Shown: piece after piece, positions 1-11,760 of the stretch | How positions within the stretch are numbered: the first letter of the stretch is position 1 | How the letters are laid out: each line of letters opens with the position of its first letter | Source: Utricularia gibba | Lineage: Eukaryota > Streptophyta > Magnoliopsida > Lamiales > Lentibulariaceae | DNA: 64,000 nt | Direction: 5' to 3' | Assembly (NCBI GenBank): GCA_002189035.1 | Contig: NEEC01000014.1 | Location: 188,501-252,500, forward strand | Notes under the pieces: model-generated | Databases searched by the model: none | Told to the model about the DNA's origin: nothing | Seen by the model: only the letters and a program-made list of their open reading frames with translations | Program-made: the position numbers and the translations under genes

Positions 1-1003
1 GGAGCAGCCCCAAAAGCCCAGCTTGTTTTCATCGTTGGAGACATTTAACTCTCAAGAGAGTCTTCCGCCATAACTCCTCTACGCACAAATCCGATCCGTT
101 GTCAAAAATTCGATCGTTTGACAGCGAGGTTTCGGGGGAACGGGATGCGTTGTCGCTTTACCCAAACCGGACTCCAAACAATTTTCACCGCCCTGATCTT
201 CCCCCGCATTCGCTCCACCCACTCGAAACAAACGTAAAAATTGCACTTTTCACCAAAAAAGTTAGCGATTGAGCTAAAGTGCTATCATAGAGACGACACT
301 GCACCTGTTATGTACCAAACCACAGGGAAAGAATATTCAGATCCCACTGTTAAAACGGGGTAGTTGTGTAGCCATTGAATGGTCTCCGCTCTGGAGCCAT
401 GTGATTTGAAATAAAAATTTGGAATTTTTCTTAGGATTCTTACGACAAGGTGGGTTCCTAATTGGTGTAGATAGAAATGATGTCCAATAGGATGCTAATG
501 ATTGCGGTAAGATGGATCACTGCATCAGAAGGAGAACTGATTTTGGGAACATGGCCAATGGCCCCAGCTGTAGTTTTGGTTTCAGATAAACATCTCCAAG
601 AGCAGAAGAGGTCAACATGACCCCATGCTTTGAATCCCCCTGTCTGCTGGGATATTTTCTCTGGGTAGATATTGATTTTTTTAAATGGGGTGTGTTGCTC
701 TTGAATCTCTCACTGGTTAGTGAAGGAATATTACTGATACACGCTTCGGTCCCTCTCTGTTCCATCAGGATGTGGATCGCCCTCGATTCTTCGATAACCT
801 TCCGCCATTAGAATCTCTCAATTCTGCGTTTTGGGGGTATTGTGAATTCAGGAGTACGGTTCTTCCCAAGGAAATGTCTATCACTTTGGGTTCATCTTGT
901 ATCAAGTCTTCCTCTTGATCTCAATTCTCAACTGGGTTCATCTTGAAACCTAAATTGAATTGCGACTGACGCTGTAAGGAACCAACCAATTTTAGCGATT
1001 TCC
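1..1003. other. Upstream non-coding region
   Basis: I see no convincing gene here. Short ORFs occur on both strands (for example around 517-811), but they lack recognisable domains and overlap each other. The right part probably holds the promoter and 5' leader of the membrane-protein gene that starts at 1004. Confidence 0.5.
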
Positions 1004-1438
1004 ATGGCTTCCCCTGTTTTCTTCTTGATATGCACTCTCCACTCCGCTGTCGCCGTGACTTGCGGATCGCTTCTGATGTTCTCCAGAGATGAGATTCTAG
1101 TTTTTAGCCATGGGAAAGATCACGCGAGTAAGCTTTTGGGCTCGACTCCGCATGACCAGCTATTGATTCAAACATCTGATTCGTTTTCTGGGTTGCTTTT
1201 ATTTGCTATCGGCTTTCTGTTGTTCATGGTGGCTTTTGTCAAGGACAGGGATTTTCATAGCTTCTTCGCCAGAGGATGTGTTGTTCTCCATATCACAATG
1301 GCGATTTGGAGAATTTACTTTGAGAGAAAGGTTGAAGACCTGGGGTATGATTGGGTGAGGCTCGTGCTGGGGGACATAGTTCTTGGACTTTCTTGGCTAT
1401 TTTTTCTGGTGTATTCATGGAGGGAGAAATATGATTGA
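1004..1438 (+). CDS. Conserved plant four-helix membrane protein (DUF7865-like)
   Basis: A single-exon ORF of 144 residues. Hydrophobic stretches lie near residues 5-26, 63-79, 87-106 and 118-139, which predicts four membrane helices. A polar loop with STPHDQLLIQTSDS (residues 47-60) sits between helices 1 and 2. The C-terminus is short and charged (WREKYD). I recognise the pattern as a small plant-specific family, which I believe is catalogued as DUF7865; no biochemical role is known to me. The start is supported by the ATG opening directly into the first helix and by a length typical of the family. The next gene downstream, thioredoxin m, lies on the same strand about 580 bp away and is an independent unit. 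Confidence 0.85.
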   Translation: MASPVFFLICTLHSAVAVTCGSLLMFSRDEILVFSHGKDHASKLLGSTPHDQLLIQTSDSFSGLLLFAIGFLLFMVAFVKDRDFHSFFARGCVVLHITMAIWRIYFERKVEDLGYDWVRLVLGDIVLGLSWLFFLVYSWREKYD

Positions 1439-2022
1439 AACTGGGGAACGCCATGGTTGAACTCGTCCAAGATAATATAATGTCTTCCGCAAAGATGAAA
1501 TTGTACAGCAATAAGCTGCAGGCCCGGTTTGGGTTGATTAAAGAACGGTGTTCCCTTCCTAAAAGTTTCTTCTTTCTGTGGGTGAAGTTGATTCTGGTTA
1601 TTTTCTAGCTGATTTCCGACATGCATATGGGGCGATTGCTCAAAACAGAAGAGACAAAGTATAAGCATCTGTGTCGCGTCCGGCTCTGGTTCTTCTTTTC
1701 CTTCCCAACCTGGTTGACAACGAGAACTTGTTAAACCTTGCCTGCAACTTGTAGCCTGACAAGAAAAGCGAACGCGTTAGGGTTGGGGGCTAGAGGAAAT
1801 GGGAAATGGGCCACCGGAGGTGGAGGCCCAAAGGAGTGGAATCATGTGGGCCCGCGTCATGAATTCGCTTTCAGGAGCATCCGGAGCCACAGAAAAATAA
1901 TGGGTTTGGTTGCTTTACTTTTTTATTCTATTCACAAGAACCAAGCACTGAATCCTCTTCCTCTTCAGGATACTCAGACCGTGATTTTCTAGCTTCCCAC
2001 CCATCCCTTCCTCCTCTACGCC
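1439..2022. other. Intergenic region between two plus-strand genes
   Basis: This should contain the 3' UTR of the membrane-protein gene and the promoter and 5' UTR of the thioredoxin gene. The ORFs in it are short and unrecognised. I could not place a confident TATA box. Confidence 0.5.
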
Positions 2023-2924
2023 ATGGCTGGTGTGCTCGAAACCCTCGTACTCCCCCGCGCCTCGGCTATTTCGTCAGTCGCATTCTCGCCTGTCGCCATC
2101 TCTAGCTCCGTCGGATTTTCCAACTTCGGAGGTCTCAAGATCCGGCCGTCGCTGTCCTTAGCGAAGCCGAGCTCGGGCAAGAGGCGCGGCCGTGGAGATG
2201 GTAGGATTGTCTGCGAGGCTCAGGAAGCTGCTCTAGAAGGTACATGTTTCTTGATAAGGAGGTGGAGTTGAATTTGTTTGTAATTGATTGTGCGATCGAT
2301 TCTGTTAATAGATGATTGCTGAAACACATCTTACTAAGAGCGGAATTTTTGGAATTCTTGGTGGATTTGCTCTAGTTTTTTGTATTTTGGGTCATGGAAT
2401 CAGATTTCACACTCCGTGTCCACAATTGTTAGTGGTGGACACGAGAAATTGTTTGGCGGTGTTTCATCAGAATTCATTGGACCTGTACGATGTCTTTCTT
2501 TATCTGAGGCGTTCTTTATGGTGTTTCTTTGTGTTGATTCTTTGTGTTGATTCTTCAGTTCATCAGTATCAACGACACACTTCATTTGTTTCTTGAATTC
2601 TGCGTTCCAGTGGCTGCTGTTACTGATTCAACTTGGGAATCTCTTGTCCTCAAGTCCGATTCACCCGTTTTGGTTGAGTTTTGGGCGCCCTGGTGTGGCC
2701 CTTGCCGCGTTATTCATCCCGTCATTGATAAACTGGCTAAGCAGTATGCTGGTAAGCTCAAATGTTTCAAAGTCAATACTGATGAAAGCCCTTCTATTGC
2801 GACGCAGTATGGAATCCGGAGTATTCCGACTGTGATCATCTTCAAGAATGGAGAGAAGAAAGATGCTGTTATTGGTGCAGTTCCTGAGTCTACGTTAACA
2901 ACCTCCATCGAGAAGTTCTTGTAG
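2023..2924 (+). CDS. TRXM: Thioredoxin m-type, chloroplast precursor
   Basis: Two exons, 2023-2239 and 2611-2924, joined across a GT-AG intron (donor at 2240, acceptor ending 2610) with a split Val codon, give 176 residues. Residues 1 to about 64 are rich in Ser, Ala, Arg and Lys and end in RIVC, which fits a stromal transit peptide. The mature domain carries the redox site WCGPC at residues 100-104. It also has the cis-Pro segment SIPTVIIF and the C-terminal helix typical of m-type thioredoxins. Family knowledge: these proteins are reduced by ferredoxin-thioredoxin reductase and regulate Calvin cycle and photosynthetic enzymes by disulphide exchange in the stroma. The intron lies exactly between transit peptide and mature domain. 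The gene looks intact. Confidence 0.95.
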
Positions 2925-3454
2925 AAGCTGCAACTTGTTCATACTGCTACTCTCCTTCCCTTTTACATTTTACCAAACCGCATGTAATGTATGGTCACCT
3001 AAGGTATTCTAAATTCGTTGCCTGCCAAATTTCGTTCTCCTTCCATTTTTTTCCTGATTTCAGGTCATCTATGGCAGTTCACCCGACGATTCTAGGTTTA
3101 TGCTCCAGTTTTAGGTTGAATGTATAGGAGCCATTCTCGAACAACTGGTTGCGTTCGTTTGCAACAACCATGGCAACACTTCTGAAGAACAAGATAATAC
3201 CGCATAACGTCTGTGCACTTATGATGTTGAATGGTGATCAACAGAGCAGCAGGAAAACTGGAGGTCGAATCAGCGAGCACAGAGTAGAGTGCAACCTCAA
3301 GACATGAACATTTATTCATGTGTATTCGTATCACCAACACACAACCAGGTGAAGTCAAGATGATGCTGATACAGTCGAAACACAAGCAAAAACTGAGCAT
3401 CCTGACGCCGCGCCGCAACATGTGTACTTCTGGATCGAAACCGGGAAGGGAGGC
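2925..3454. other. Convergent 3' region
   Basis: Non-coding DNA between the thioredoxin stop codon (+) and the DUF1218 stop codon (-). It should hold both 3' UTRs and their polyadenylation signals. The ORFs present are short and show no family features. Confidence 0.5.
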
Positions 3455-4376
3455 TCACCGATAAGCAGCCATACCAACCCCAGGTTCTCTGCCAAATGCG
3501 GTGGTGCCTTCCTTGGCCTTCGAGTAGCTCAAGTAATAAGCCTTGGAAGTTATGCTGGTGAACACCACGAACGCTGCCCCAGCTGCGAAGACCCCTTCCT
3601 CACTGTTTGGCAAGACGGGGGTTCTCGAAAAACATGGTTGAGTACCGAGTGTGATAGGCATTCCTAACCGATCCAGCCAGCAAACAGATCTCGGCAATGA
3701 GGAAAGTTACCCTGCAGATAAAAATGTTTGATGAAGTCATCAATTGTCAGTGAAGCATATTGAAGGAGGCGGCTACCAGCAAATGATGAAAAGAAGAAGA
3801 GCACAAGCCCTCGAGCCTCCAGCCCTTAGAGGAGATCCACAACAGAAGCACTTGCTTGCCAGCATTATGATTGCTTGGCTGGCCAGGAGGAAAAGAAGTG
3901 CGCCAACACCGTAACCTGTCGCAATGTCTGAATCATACACACAATGGTTGTAGTTTCCTTCACTATCCTTCACCGATGTTCCCTGTCAAGCGACAAGTCG
4001 CATAGATGATCTGAAGCAAATGAATGGAAAAAGGATTCCCAAATGCAGGTTCAGATCATTTTCATCTTATAATCATGCAGCTGACTCCAGTTTGTAGTGG
4101 GAACTCAAACCAATCTAGAAAATGCAGGGCATAACCGTATTTAGAAATGTCCGTTCCTCCCAGAAAGTCTGGGAAATCGGGATTGCCGTAACCTACTAAA
4201 AGCAGAATTTATACTTCACCGACAATCGAACACTTCTCCACAGCCAAAAGAAGCGCGAAAAAAGGGAGGGGGAACTCCGAACTTACAGTGCTTCTTCTCT
4301 GCTCGGCGGCGACGGCCAGTCCAAAGGCGATAAGATCGAGAACGGAGACCGCAACTAACAGGAGCTTGGACACCAT
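3455..4376 (-). CDS. DUF1218 four-helix membrane protein with a frameshift in exon 3
   Basis: Three minus-strand exons: 4376-4287, 3982-3777 and 3711-3455. Donors are GTAAGT and GTAGCC and both acceptors end in CAG. The product starts MVSKLLLV, has the family segments AAEQRRST, YCVYDSDIATGYG, KCFCCG and AEICLLAGSVRNAYHT, and ends with FAAGAAFVVF. Four membrane helices are expected. DUF1218 proteins (PF06749, plant only) include the MWL and DEAL proteins, linked to lignin modification and leaf or vein symmetry. Oddity: exon 3 read straight through stops at 3600 after ENPRLAKQ. The conserved last helix lies in the neighbouring frame, reached by one fewer base in the G5 run at 3617-3621 (C5 on the coding strand). 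This is either a real inactivating insertion or a sequence error. Confidence 0.85.
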
Positions 4377-5086
4377 CGCAAGAAAAACGGCGGATCTGGA
4401 TCTGGTACCACTCAAGTTGAGTCGTCAATGTAACTAACTGCTCCCCTCTGGTAACCGAGATTCTTCTTTGGAGTTGGAGTAAATGAAGAGCCACAAATGC
4501 AACCAATGCTGTTGGTTAGTCAGTTAGGTGGATTTGCGTTTGCGCGCGTGAAGGAGAAGCACAGAGACTGTGACACCTCAGCTCCCCCTACCAAACCCCT
4601 CCAACCGGAGCAGATCCCGATCTTTCATGGGGCACCCACATATTCCCTTCTTGGGCTGGGCTCAATCTCAACTAGGCCCAAAACTTATCTAAGCCCAAGA
4701 ATGCAAAATATTAATTCATTACCATGCATTATCTTTACAAATCTGGGGAAAATAATGAAGATACATTATACGTTGTTCGGATAGATTTATATAATGCATC
4801 TGGTGGATATGTGACAAGTGTGTAGGGCAAGGGTTGGGGGCTTGTGAGCGATGAATGCTGTTGAGGGAAAATGAGCCGTGGCCTGGCTTGGCTTGTTGTC
4901 AGTTGTCAGGAGTAGCCAGACTTGTTGATTTCCCGAACTGCACACGCACGCGGAGTTGGGATTCAGAATTCAATTCCTTATTTAAGGCGCAGAGCTGACG
5001 CTTGGGAAATTAGGGAGTTTACGTAACCGAGGAAGCGGTGCTGTTTTCCGTATCTACCTGGATCTTTCTGCTCCCGCGACGGGTTC
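4377..5086. promoter_or_regulatory. Shared upstream region of divergent DUF1218 and ABCG genes
   Basis: The 710 bp between the start codons of two head-to-head genes must contain both promoters and both 5' UTRs. A TATA-like TTATTTAA lies at 4978-4985, about 100 bp before the ABCG start. An ORF at 4497-4784 has no family features and I do not count it as a gene. Whether the two genes are co-expressed cannot be read from sequence. Confidence 0.5.
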
Positions 5087-7433
5087 ATGGCGCCGCCGGT
5101 GGATGCGGAAGTCGGATCCCTGCCCACGCTTTTCTCCAACGTCGACGTGCCCGTTACGCTCAGGGTTGGTATCGCGATTTACTCGATTCTAGTGTTTCAT
5201 CCATTCGATTCAGGATCATTCTCGTTCAAGATTTGTGGATTTCTGTTTCGCAGTTCGAGGAGGTCGTGTACAGGATCAAGAAAACTGTGAAATCGGATGC
5301 CAAAACTATTTTGAACGGCGTCACTGGTGCGGTTTTCCCTGGCGAAATGCTGGCGATGCTCGGCCCCTCCGGCAGCGGAAAAACCACGTTACTGACGGCG
5401 CTGGGCGGCAGATTAAACACCGGTTCCATCTCCGGCGCCGTAACCTACAACGGCAAGCCCTTTTCCAACGGAATGAAGCGCAATACAGGTTGGGCTACAC
5501 TTTTTTTTTAATTATTTTTCGGATTCTTAACCGCTCACGCACATTACACACACTCGATGTGTTGTTACGTGATATTTCTCCCATTCGATTCGAGTACAAC
5601 ATTCTTTTTTGATTATGCATTTTTTACGACTTTAATTATTATTATTAAATTGACCCTAATCCGTCTGGCAGGTTTTGTTACACAAGACGATGTTCTTTAT
5701 CCCCATCTCACTGTAACCGAAACGCTAGTCTACACGGCGTTGCTCCGGCTACCGTCGACTCTGTCGGCATCGGAAAAGATCCAACAAGCCGAGAACGTGA
5801 TCGCCCAATTGGGTTTATCGAGATGCCGGAACAGCATCATCGGTGGCCATTTCCTGCGTGGAGTCTCCGGAGGGGAGCGGAAGCGGGTCAGCATCGGGCA
5901 AGAAGTGCTGATCAATCCGAGTTTGCTGTTTCTCGACGAACCCACATCGGGGCTCGATTCGACTACGGCGCAGAGAATAGTGTTGACGTTGAGGGAGCTT
6001 GCCGATGGGGGAAGGACGATCGTGATGACGGTGCATCAGCCGTCGAGCAGGCTTTTCTACATGTTCCATAAGGTGCTTTTGCTATGCGAAGGGAATCCAC
6101 TGTATTTTGGCAATGCATCAGCGTCGTTGGATTACTTCGCCAGCGTTGGATTCTCACTGACGGTTGCGATGAATCCTGCCGATTTCCTGTTGGATCTCGC
6201 CAACGGTATCCATCTGTTCATTTCTTTAATTTAATTTAATTTTTTAACTTTTCCAGTATCTGGAATATTAAAAAAGGCATTTGATAAGTACCCCGCCTAA
6301 CCCTAAAATTAACAGGATCTCCTGTTGGTACAGGTTCCTGCACAGGTGATTCTTTGGAAGATCAAGCTTTAGTGAAGCAAACCCTTATCTCTTCATACAG
6401 GCAGAACCTGTTGGATAGCATAAGGGGAGAGCTGGCCGTCCACAGTCATCTCGTTTTCCCTGCCAACGACAAGAGGTTTAAGCGATGGTCCAACTCCTGG
6501 TGGCAGCAGTTTTCCGTATTGTTTCGCCGTGGAATAAAGGAGCGAAAGCACGAATCGTTCGCCGGCCTGAAAATCTTCCAAGTCCTTTTGGTAGCCGTCC
6601 TCTCCGGTCTTCTCTGGTTCCAATCTCACAGCATACAGGACAAAGTACATCTCCCAACTACATACATATTTCAAATTCATTTATGCACTTGGATCAGTCG
6701 TTTTTTTTTTTTTTTTGAATTCATATTTTACTACTATCAAGGGTTTAATTCATTGAGCCTCTTTTTTCAGGTAGGGCTTCTGTTTTTCACGTCAGGCTTT
6801 TGGAGTTTCTACCCCCTATTTCAAGCTATCTTCACCTTCCCCAAAGAACGAATGATGCTAGAGAAGGAACGTTCTTCGGGAATGTACCGGTTGTCCTCGT
6901 ACTTCGCAGCACTGACACTGGGAGACATGCCGATGGAACTGGTTCTCCCCACAGCCTTCTTCACCATAATCTACTGGATGGCGGGTCTCAAACCCACTCC
7001 GGTCGCCTTCATCTCAGGCCTGTGCGCTCTTCTCTACAGCGTCCTGGTCTCACAGGGCCTTGGCCTCGCCATCGGAGCCGTCATCATGGATGAGAAATCA
7101 GCTACAATTCTGGGGTCCGTCATCGTGCTCACGTTCCTGCTGGCCAGCGGGTACTATGTACAACACGTCCCCGGCTTCATTGCATGGATTAAGTACATTT
7201 CTTTGACGCAATACACGTTCAAGGTTTTATTGCTATCACAATACACGCACGACGAGACGTATCTATGCGGCAACGCCGGAGGTGGAGTTTGCCGAGTCGG
7301 AGACTTGGCGGTGGTGAAGGCCGTGGGGCTGGACGGGTTGGTGGTTTCGATCGTTGCTTTGGCCGTGATGCTCATCGCGTACCGGCTCGTAGCGTATTTG
7401 GCTCTAATGAGACTTGGGGTGACGAGGAAATAG
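5087..7433 (+). CDS. ABC transporter G family half-transporter (ABCG14/ABCG21 group)
   Basis: Five exons, 5087-5164, 5254-5488, 5672-6205, 6316-6644 and 6771-7433, with GT-AG introns and a continuous frame, give 612 residues. The order is nucleotide-binding domain then membrane domain, as in half-size WBC/ABCG proteins. Visible motifs: Walker A GPSGSGKT (63-70), Q-loop TQDD (108-111), signature VSGGE (169-173), Walker B LLFLDEP (189-195) and the switch His in VHQPSSR (226). The C-terminal half has about six hydrophobic segments and the family patterns [13 protein letters not shown] and GGGVCRVGD. Segments [10 protein letters not shown] and KTILNGVTG, and the C-terminal YLALMRLG, place it near Arabidopsis ABCG14 and ABCG21. 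ABCG14 loads cytokinin into xylem, but I cannot assign a substrate here. The protein would act as a dimer, probably in the plasma membrane. Confidence 0.95.
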
Positions 7434-9345
7434 TGGCTATCAAGAATCAAGACTTGTTTTTTTTTTTTTGTTTTTTTTTCTTTCAATAGTTCTTATTTCC
7501 TATCAATTATTTCAACATGTTGTATCCATCCATATATTATTGGTGTTGAACTCGGGCCGTCACTGTAAAAGACTGACCGAAATATCCACCGACTTCACCA
7601 ATCAACAGATAAGGATGAAGAGATTCCCGGAATCTATGTACCCCCATAATGGTGTTGACAGCTGATGAAGAAATAGAAATAGATTCCGCTTCGAATCTAC
7701 AGGTAGAGGAATTGCTCGAAGAGGAAGAACAGAGGACGCTGACGCGAGTTTCTGAGACTCCAGTCAAGGGGAAGAACGGGGACTCTGCTGGATTTAGTCT
7801 GCTGGTGCTGGGCTCATGCCAGTTCAAGTCTCCCAGCAAGAGGTCCGTCCAAGGTGAAGGCCCAACTCAAGATGACTGGCCCAAATGTGTGGAAAGCAAA
7901 TAGAAGAATAAAGATTGCGTGTTACAGCCGATGCGAAATGAGGAGTTCAAGATCTACATAAATGCTGAGCTCCTCCAAGGCAACGTTCATCTCCCAACGG
8001 ACGGAATTATGAAACTATATATAGATCAACTGCTAAAAGATTAAGAGAGTTAGCTTTTAGTCTTCAACATCCAAGAAAATGTCTCTCTATGTGAAGACTT
8101 GAAGTTTTGTATACACTAATCTTTACGCCTTCCTTTTTCTGCATTCTGATCCCACCAGATTTCTGATTTCACTAACAAATGGCTTTTATAACCAATGTTA
8201 ATCAGAAGAGTAACATGCAATCCCCAAGTAATATGGGGGATTGCAATAGAAAAAAAATTTACAGTGAATACATTTTGGTTTTGGGATTTTTATATGAATA
8301 TCCAGGCAATTAAAAAGAAAAAATATGGCATGTCGCATCACGTCCGATTATTTACCTTCGCATGGTTTGTGATCAAAAGCCAAACCAACTGAGGTTTAAG
8401 AATAAGCATATCGATGTCTTTAGCGATAGACAGCATTTTGTTAGAGTGTTTAGATGATCGCATAACTATGTGTGGAAAAAAGGATATAGAACCGTTTCGG
8501 CCATTCAAAGAGCTGGAATTCAAGTACCGAAGAGGTTTACCCATCGGGGGAAACTCTGATAGTAGTATGTATCAGTGTGGGAGGCTTTGTATGACAGATA
8601 TGAGAAGTGGATGTAGCGAGACTTTGATAATAAGTATTCCTCTTTGAAGGAAGAAACAAAAGATTACTAAGTTATGCACAAATACACATATTTATAGTTC
8701 TCTAGTAACGGTCGCCTACTTCTAGGGGACTAGCCGTTGCTCAGTTGGAGGTTCAACAGCAATGACATCAGCATGTTGGGCCATATCTGTATGTTGGGCC
8801 GTTTTCCTGAAGTGGATGAGTTGATGGATCCGTGTTGGTGGCCCATTTCCTAAGCTTGCTATCCAGTATAATCAGCCCGAGTTGCTGACAGGCCTTCTTC
8901 TTCTTCCTCCTGTTATCTCTCGACGCACTCCTATTTTCCCGGTCTGGGTCTTCCACATTTCTCATAGTTTGCTGCTGTTTTGTCTCATGTTTGTCCTCAC
9001 TCGCCATCAAACTCACTATTGACGCCTCTCAATGCTAGAGAGACAACACTTGGGAATCCATAGCCATAGAACTAGAGAGGCAAGCCAGAGCCATAGCTTA
9101 CCTGAGGGTCAACACAATTCCATTGGTAAACCTTCAAACCGAATTTCTCATCATGATTTGGAGGTGTTTATCCAGATTCTACAATCAGGTTTCCGAGATT
9201 TTTGATAGCAACTAGCAAGGTTATATGGATGCAGAAATCACAATTTTTTGTATCGTTCAATTTGATGACGAAATTTTAAGTACAAGGCAAGAGGTAACAG
9301 CATGCATTATTGAAACTTAGAATGGAAAAGAGAGACAAAATGATT
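7434..9345. other. Intergenic region with LTR-like debris
   Basis: No supported gene. An 84-codon ORF at 7649-7903 starts with a Glu-rich stretch but has no recognisable domain. The stretch around 8020-8160 (TATATATAG followed by a T-rich and C-rich run) and the AACGGTCG/GCCGTT stretch near 8708-8740 resemble promoter and core parts of plant LTRs. I found no terminal repeats or coding domains to delimit an element. The right end should include the 3' flank of the fucosyltransferase copy. Confidence 0.35.
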
Positions 9346-10942
9346 CTACGGTGCATCGTTAACGAGCTGCAATCCTCCCCAACCTTGTACCCCATCGAGG
9401 CACTGTCTAGTATGAGGTCCCGTGGTGTCCGTATTTGTCCCTTTTCTCGCCTTACAATCGTAGTATGGTGGTACATGATAACATGGGTCAATCGACTGAA
9501 CTCGACGACATGGATGGTAATGGCCTGTCTGATTCTTAGACAGGAAGATCATCCGTGATTGTAACCCGCCTAAACCTTGAGCTGCGTACCCAAAAGTTGA
9601 TGATTGGCTTGTAAGCAACTCGTCGCTTAAACCAAGCAAATATATTTCCGCTAAGGCTTTTTTATCATGCTCTAGGTTTTCAAGAAGTTGGTGCTCTTCA
9701 AAGCTTGGTTGATGAACTGCAACCATTTCTCCTGTCACAGTAGCATGCGCCCAATACATCTTCCTCATTTGTTCGAAGTAGTCACGATACAACGATGCCA
9801 ATAGTACAACAATTTTCTTCCTTTTGGGTACGGATCTGGTCAAATTTCCATGGTCGTGCTGATAAACTGATGGAAGTAAACCCTCATTCGCGGTGCATGA
9901 GAGAATTAGATTGAAAACGTCTTCGACTGGGGGTGATAGAAAGTATTAGTTCGAATTTGGATCCCCAATTGAAAGTCAGCATCAGATAAATAAGTATCAT
10001 AGAATCTTCTGACAAACCCCCAAACTACATCTCCAGGACTGAATAAATATCGAGCTAAATGATAAAAAACTGTTTCCTTATCCTGAAATAAGTTATCCAG
10101 CTTTTTTTGGAAGGACATCATGGAGAACAAGGAGGAGCAAAATATTGATTTGACCGTAATATCAACCATGGAACATCTTGAATATATGAGTGGTCTTCGT
10201 CACAGTAAAAAAGTTTATCAAAACTGTCATACGCATTATCCAAATGGACGTATACATAGGAGTAAGGCAATAAACCACTTGAATTATCTAATAAATTTTT
10301 TCTCAACAATTGACCAAAACTTTCGTTGGATTCCCTATGAAAACTTTGAAGTTTATCATTTAGTGGGAAATCCGAAGGAAGCAACCAGGAACTTTTAGGG
10401 AAGGGTTCACAAAAGAGAGAATAAACCGCTTTATTCTGAATCAGAAGAACTCTGTCAGTGAGAATAGCATATAAGAATGTAGAGGCAAGAGTAATGATTC
10501 TATTGCCCATGCCGTCATTCGTTTCAATCCATATGACATATTTGCATTCAGATGTCACTAGGGACATGCTACTTCTGAGGGCATCTACTGTCATGTTGTA
10601 CAAATGTGTATGTGGGCCGCAGATTTTGTGTAAATTCTCGTAACTTCTTAACTTGGAAATGAGATCTGCAGAAGGCTTTCTTATTACTGGATGTTTATGC
10701 AAGAGAGAATCATACCTACTAGGACAAGAACCTCCATCAAATCCACTTGGAAAAAGCTCATCATCAAGTTGCGTGGAGGAATCAATAGCTTGATTAAGCG
10801 TATACTGCCACGCACTCCATCTTGATGATTTGAAAGCGGAGAGCAAGTACAGTATCCCCATCCCAAATAAGACAAAGATGGCCACCAATTTAAGAGGAGG
10901 CAACCAAGGTTTCTTCAATGAATTACTGAAATGTGTTTCCAT
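9346..10942 (-). pseudogene. Xyloglucan-type alpha-1,2-fucosyltransferase (GT37) with two frameshifts
   Basis: Reading leftwards from the ATG at 10942, the protein begins METHFSNSLKKPW, followed by one membrane helix (a type II Golgi anchor). It continues with the GT37 landmarks DGGSCPSRYDSLL, KLRSYENLHKICGP, ECKYVIW, GNRIITLASTFLYA, FCEPFPKSSWLLPSDFP and VPWLI, then LGIQIR, MYWAHATVTGE, FGYAAQGLGGL and PPYYDCKARKGT. Family role: transfer of fucose from GDP-fucose to galactose of xyloglucan or arabinogalactan in the Golgi. The frame is lost near 10120-10135 (after YFAP) and near 9920-9940 (after HPQ). At each point about one base seems missing, after which the homology resumes in another frame. 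The last block 9843-9346 is open to its natural end. I see no splice sites that would remove either shift. A sequencing error is possible but would be needed twice. Confidence 0.8.
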
Positions 10943-11204
10943 GATTACGTGGCACAAAGTAGATTGATATCTACAATGATCCTTATGCCATTACAAGCAT
11001 GAATGGCATGGAGGGAGCACTGTTTTGGTGATCCAAATGAAACGTGTGCGTCTATGTGCTTTAAAAAGTTGGAAAGCCAGACATATTTATACGCAACACC
11101 TGAGCTTCTTCTACAGAATTCCTGCAAATATATTAATTGTAAGGAAATGCCTAAGCAATAATAATAAAAAAAAAGCGTTGAAAAATTTGAGCATATTTTG
11201 GATA
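10943..11204. promoter_or_regulatory. Upstream flank of the FUT copy
   Basis: Non-coding DNA directly upstream of the fucosyltransferase start codon. It leads into a block that is duplicated at 44.76 kb, where a FUT relic also sits on the same side. I could not place a TATA box with confidence. Confidence 0.35.
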
Positions 11205-11760
11205 ATCCAAACTGGAGAATCCTAGGGTCATAGGGCGACAAAGCCCAATAATAGCTACATGTGAATCATTTAGTGATACCGGGTCAAGTTAAGAACCCCT
11301 TTTTATAAAGAAGAATTCGTGAGTACAGCAGGTGTGGGTTGGATCAACCCGATCCAACTAAACCCTGAAATTGTTGGCTTATGTTTGGGTCATTATCTCT
11401 ACTTGTGAATCTGCAACTTTTTAATGATTTTCATTTTAGTAAAGATATGAACTACGCACTAGCTTTGAACGAAGCAGGGTTGCTGCATCGAATAAGTTCT
11501 CAAGGGACAACACCTAAACACTAAGCCCTATGGTGTGCTAGAGAATCATGTGATGTCCTGGATCTTAGTTACTCTCACAGACTGTAACCTTTATAAGGTC
11601 AACGTGTTTGAATTGACACGGATTTAGATGCTACTGCATTTTTTAACTGTTAATGCATTACCCGGGTAGTAAAAAATAAGTATTTGGTAGTATTCCCTTC
11701 TGAAGAAGAAAGATTAGAGTTCAACGTCAAGGGTTTGAATTACTGATTGCTGAATTTTTT
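11205..11760. repeat. Duplicated spacer block, copy 1 (matches 44755-45270)
   Basis: The two stretches can be aligned by eye over about 500 bp in the same orientation. Shared runs include ATAATAGCTACATGTGAA, GTGTGCTAGAGAATCATG, TGAATTGACACGGATTT and CTGTTACTGCATTACCCG (the last with small changes). In both places a FUT sequence lies on the left (minus strand). In the second copy the Pro-rich gene follows directly on the right. The block therefore marks one end of a segmental duplication. Confidence 0.8.

Noticed and set aside
617-811. 64-codon plus-strand ORF upstream of the first gene
   Set aside because: No domain, no codon or splice support, and an overlapping ORF on the other strand. Most likely chance.
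4497-4784. 95-codon plus-strand ORF between divergent genes
   Set aside because: Lies in the promoter and 5' UTR region, has no family features and low-complexity text.
7649-7903. 84-codon ORF starting with a Glu-rich stretch
   Set aside because: No recognisable domain and no neighbouring exon. Could be part of an LTR, but not supportable as a gene.
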